NCBI GenBank assembly: GCA_035063885.1
Contig: JAPSFM010000044.1
Span: 1 to 34,551, forward strand
Source: CAADGY01 sp900696665
GTDB lineage: Bacteria > Acidobacteriota > Terriglobia > Bryobacterales > Bryobacteraceae
DNA: 34,551 nt
Reading direction: 5' to 3'
Each line of letters opens with the position of its first letter. The first letter of the stretch is position 1. The notes under the pieces were generated by a model. The model was not told where the DNA came from. It made no database searches and was given only the letters and a program-made list of their open reading frames with translations. This document shows positions 33,559 to 34,551 of this stretch, piece by piece. The translations under genes and the position numbers were made by a program.

Positions 33559-34530
33559 ATGAACTGGAGATTTGTGTGCGTTCTTGCGGCGTGGGTGCCT
33601 GCCTTGCTCGCCCAATCGCCGCGGGTTGCTCTGCTCGAAGTCGAATTGAGCAACATGGTGAGCTACCGGATGGACGTATCTGATCCTGCAATGCTGGCCT
33701 CTACTGGTCGGCTGGTCGATTCAATCCCGAATCGTGGATTCCTGGGTTTTGTGGGGATAGCTGACGTTGTAGCAGTCAACGGCAAGCCGGCAAAAGGCCT
33801 ATGGTCCAACCGGGGCGAGATTTTGAAGCCTGCACCGAGTCCCGGTCCAAACCTCGCGATTGCAAACGTCCTGTCGGACGACCACATCGAATGCACCATT
33901 GATCTGTTTACCGCCGACGGAACGTGGGTTGGCAAATTGGCCGACCGTGGACTCACTGGAACCGGATCCATCGGGCCAACGCACCCGGTTCTCGGCGGTG
34001 CGGGCGCCTTCCTTGGCGTAGTCGGCGAGCACGGTTGGGTGACCTGGTCGACTCCCATGAGACGAACGTCGGCCCAGGAGGACCCCTCCGTTCGCCAGAT
34101 CCTCGGAGGCGGCAAGGTTTTGGTTCGTTACTACCTGGTCCCGAAGCAGTGGCCCGAAGTTGAAGTGACGGCCGCGGGCCCGTCGGTCTACCACGCCGAT
34201 GGCTTGCCCGTGACTGCATCAAGTCCAGCCAGGGCGGGAGAGGTTCTCATCATGCGGGCCAAGGGGCTAGGGCCCACGCGGCCGACGCTGATGCCGGCTG
34301 GCTTCAAGCCTTTCGGGCAGGAGCCCTACGAGGAGGTGAACTCGCCCGTAGAAGTCACGGTGGGTGGCAAGGAAGCCGAGGTAATCAACAAGATCGGCTG
34401 GCCCGGCAGCTACGATTTGTACCGCGTCGATTTCCGCGTGCCCGCAACCGATGGCGCTCCGGGCATGGTTGCTCTTCGATTGACTGCCGCGTGGATTGCT
34501 GGTCCCGAAGTGCGGATATCCGTGCAGTGA
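33559..34530 (+). CDS. Secreted protein: allene-oxide-cyclase-like barrel plus TIGR03437 C-terminal domain
   Basis: A 323-residue exported protein with a signal peptide (about 1-19, AALLAQ-type cleavage). The middle (about 25-155) is beta-rich, with VSYRMDVSDPA, VNGKPAKGLW, IDLFTADGTWVGKLADRG and the glycine-rich PVLGGAGAFLGVVGEHG, which recalls the dirigent/allene-oxide-cyclase barrel. The end (about 205-323) fits the TIGR03437 Solibacter-type domain: GPSVYHADGLPV, PARAGEVLIMRAKGLGPTRPTLMPAG, SPVEVTVGGKEAEVI, LYRVDFRVPATDGAPG. I recall similar fusions from Solibacter-like genomes; their role is unknown. AAGGAGG precedes the ATG. The gene is divergent from the sigma/kinase pair, with 197 bases between, and could be one of its targets. 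Confidence 0.78.
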   Translation: MNWRFVCVLAAWVPALLAQSPRVALLEVELSNMVSYRMDVSDPAMLASTGRLVDSIPNRGFLGFVGIADVVAVNGKPAKGLWSNRGEILKPAPSPGPNLAIANVLSDDHIECTIDLFTADGTWVGKLADRGLTGTGSIGPTHPVLGGAGAFLGVVGEHGWVTWSTPMRRTSAQEDPSVRQILGGGKVLVRYYLVPKQWPEVEVTAAGPSVYHADGLPVTASSPARAGEVLIMRAKGLGPTRPTLMPAGFKPFGQEPYEEVNSPVEVTVGGKEAEVINKIGWPGSYDLYRVDFRVPATDGAPGMVALRLTAAWIAGPEVRISVQ

Positions 34531-34551
34531 AGGCGGCAGAATGCCCCGCGC

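Noticed and set aside
1..34551. CRISPR array, tRNA or rRNA genes, prophage or defence island
   Set aside because: No regularly spaced repeats, clover-leaf sequence, rRNA-like stretch or phage or defence families were seen; the only mobile-element remnant I recognise is the IS256-type one.

Overview
The window looks like a chromosomal piece of an Acidobacteriota genome of the Bryobacterales/Solibacter type. This rests on family content read from the translations, not on any database search. The indicators are two very long Oar-like TonB-dependent receptors with an N-terminal carboxypeptidase-regulatory-like domain, a protein ending in a TIGR03437-type C-terminal domain, an ECF sigma factor coupled to a Ser/Thr kinase with PD40 propeller repeats, and a regulator with a lineage-typical N-terminal winged-helix domain. 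The DNA is GC-rich and genes are long.

Layout. The left edge (about 180-550) holds a decayed DUF1624-type membrane protein. TonB receptor 1 (991-4488, -) is divergent from a winged-helix regulator (4671-5804, +), with a TTGTATACAA palindrome between them. Two tandem paralogous glycoside-hydrolase-like proteins follow on the minus strand (6177-8510 and 8599-11511). Upstream of them are a 19-bp perfect palindrome and a divergent ROK-family regulator (12375-13676, +), whose candidate promoter carries a TTATTG-AAA-CAATAA inverted repeat. A frameshifted VapC-type PIN gene lies at 13835-14103. Next is a tight minus-strand operon reading from 21424 down to 14111: TonB receptor 2, a heparinase/alginate-lyase-like toroid protein and a PcRGLX/YetA-like protein, preceded by a good sigma-70-type promoter. 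A YtcJ-like amidohydrolase (21686-23341, +) converges on a 1174-residue multidomain protein (23348-26872, -) with two CBM9-like domains and two alpha/beta-hydrolase domains.

From about 26.9 to 28.9 kb is a junk mosaic: an orphan mid-barrel piece of a third TonB receptor, a doubly crippled IS256-type transposase, and a truncated PEP-CTERM-like secreted protein. To the right are a secreted propeller-like protein, a Ser/Thr kinase split by an apparent one-base deletion, its coupled ECF sigma factor, and a divergent secreted protein with an allene-oxide-cyclase-like middle and a TIGR03437 end.

Inferred biology. Region 1-26.9 kb reads as a glycan-harvesting locus without SusD: large outer-membrane receptors, periplasmic or lipoprotein glycosidases, two lyase-like enzymes, esterase-like hydrolases and local regulators (ROK, winged helix). 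The PcRGLX-like protein and the toroid lyase suggest an acidic, pectin-like polysaccharide, but the substrate is an inference. At least six genes show frameshift or truncation damage, so the locus is partly decaying or the assembly contains indel errors.
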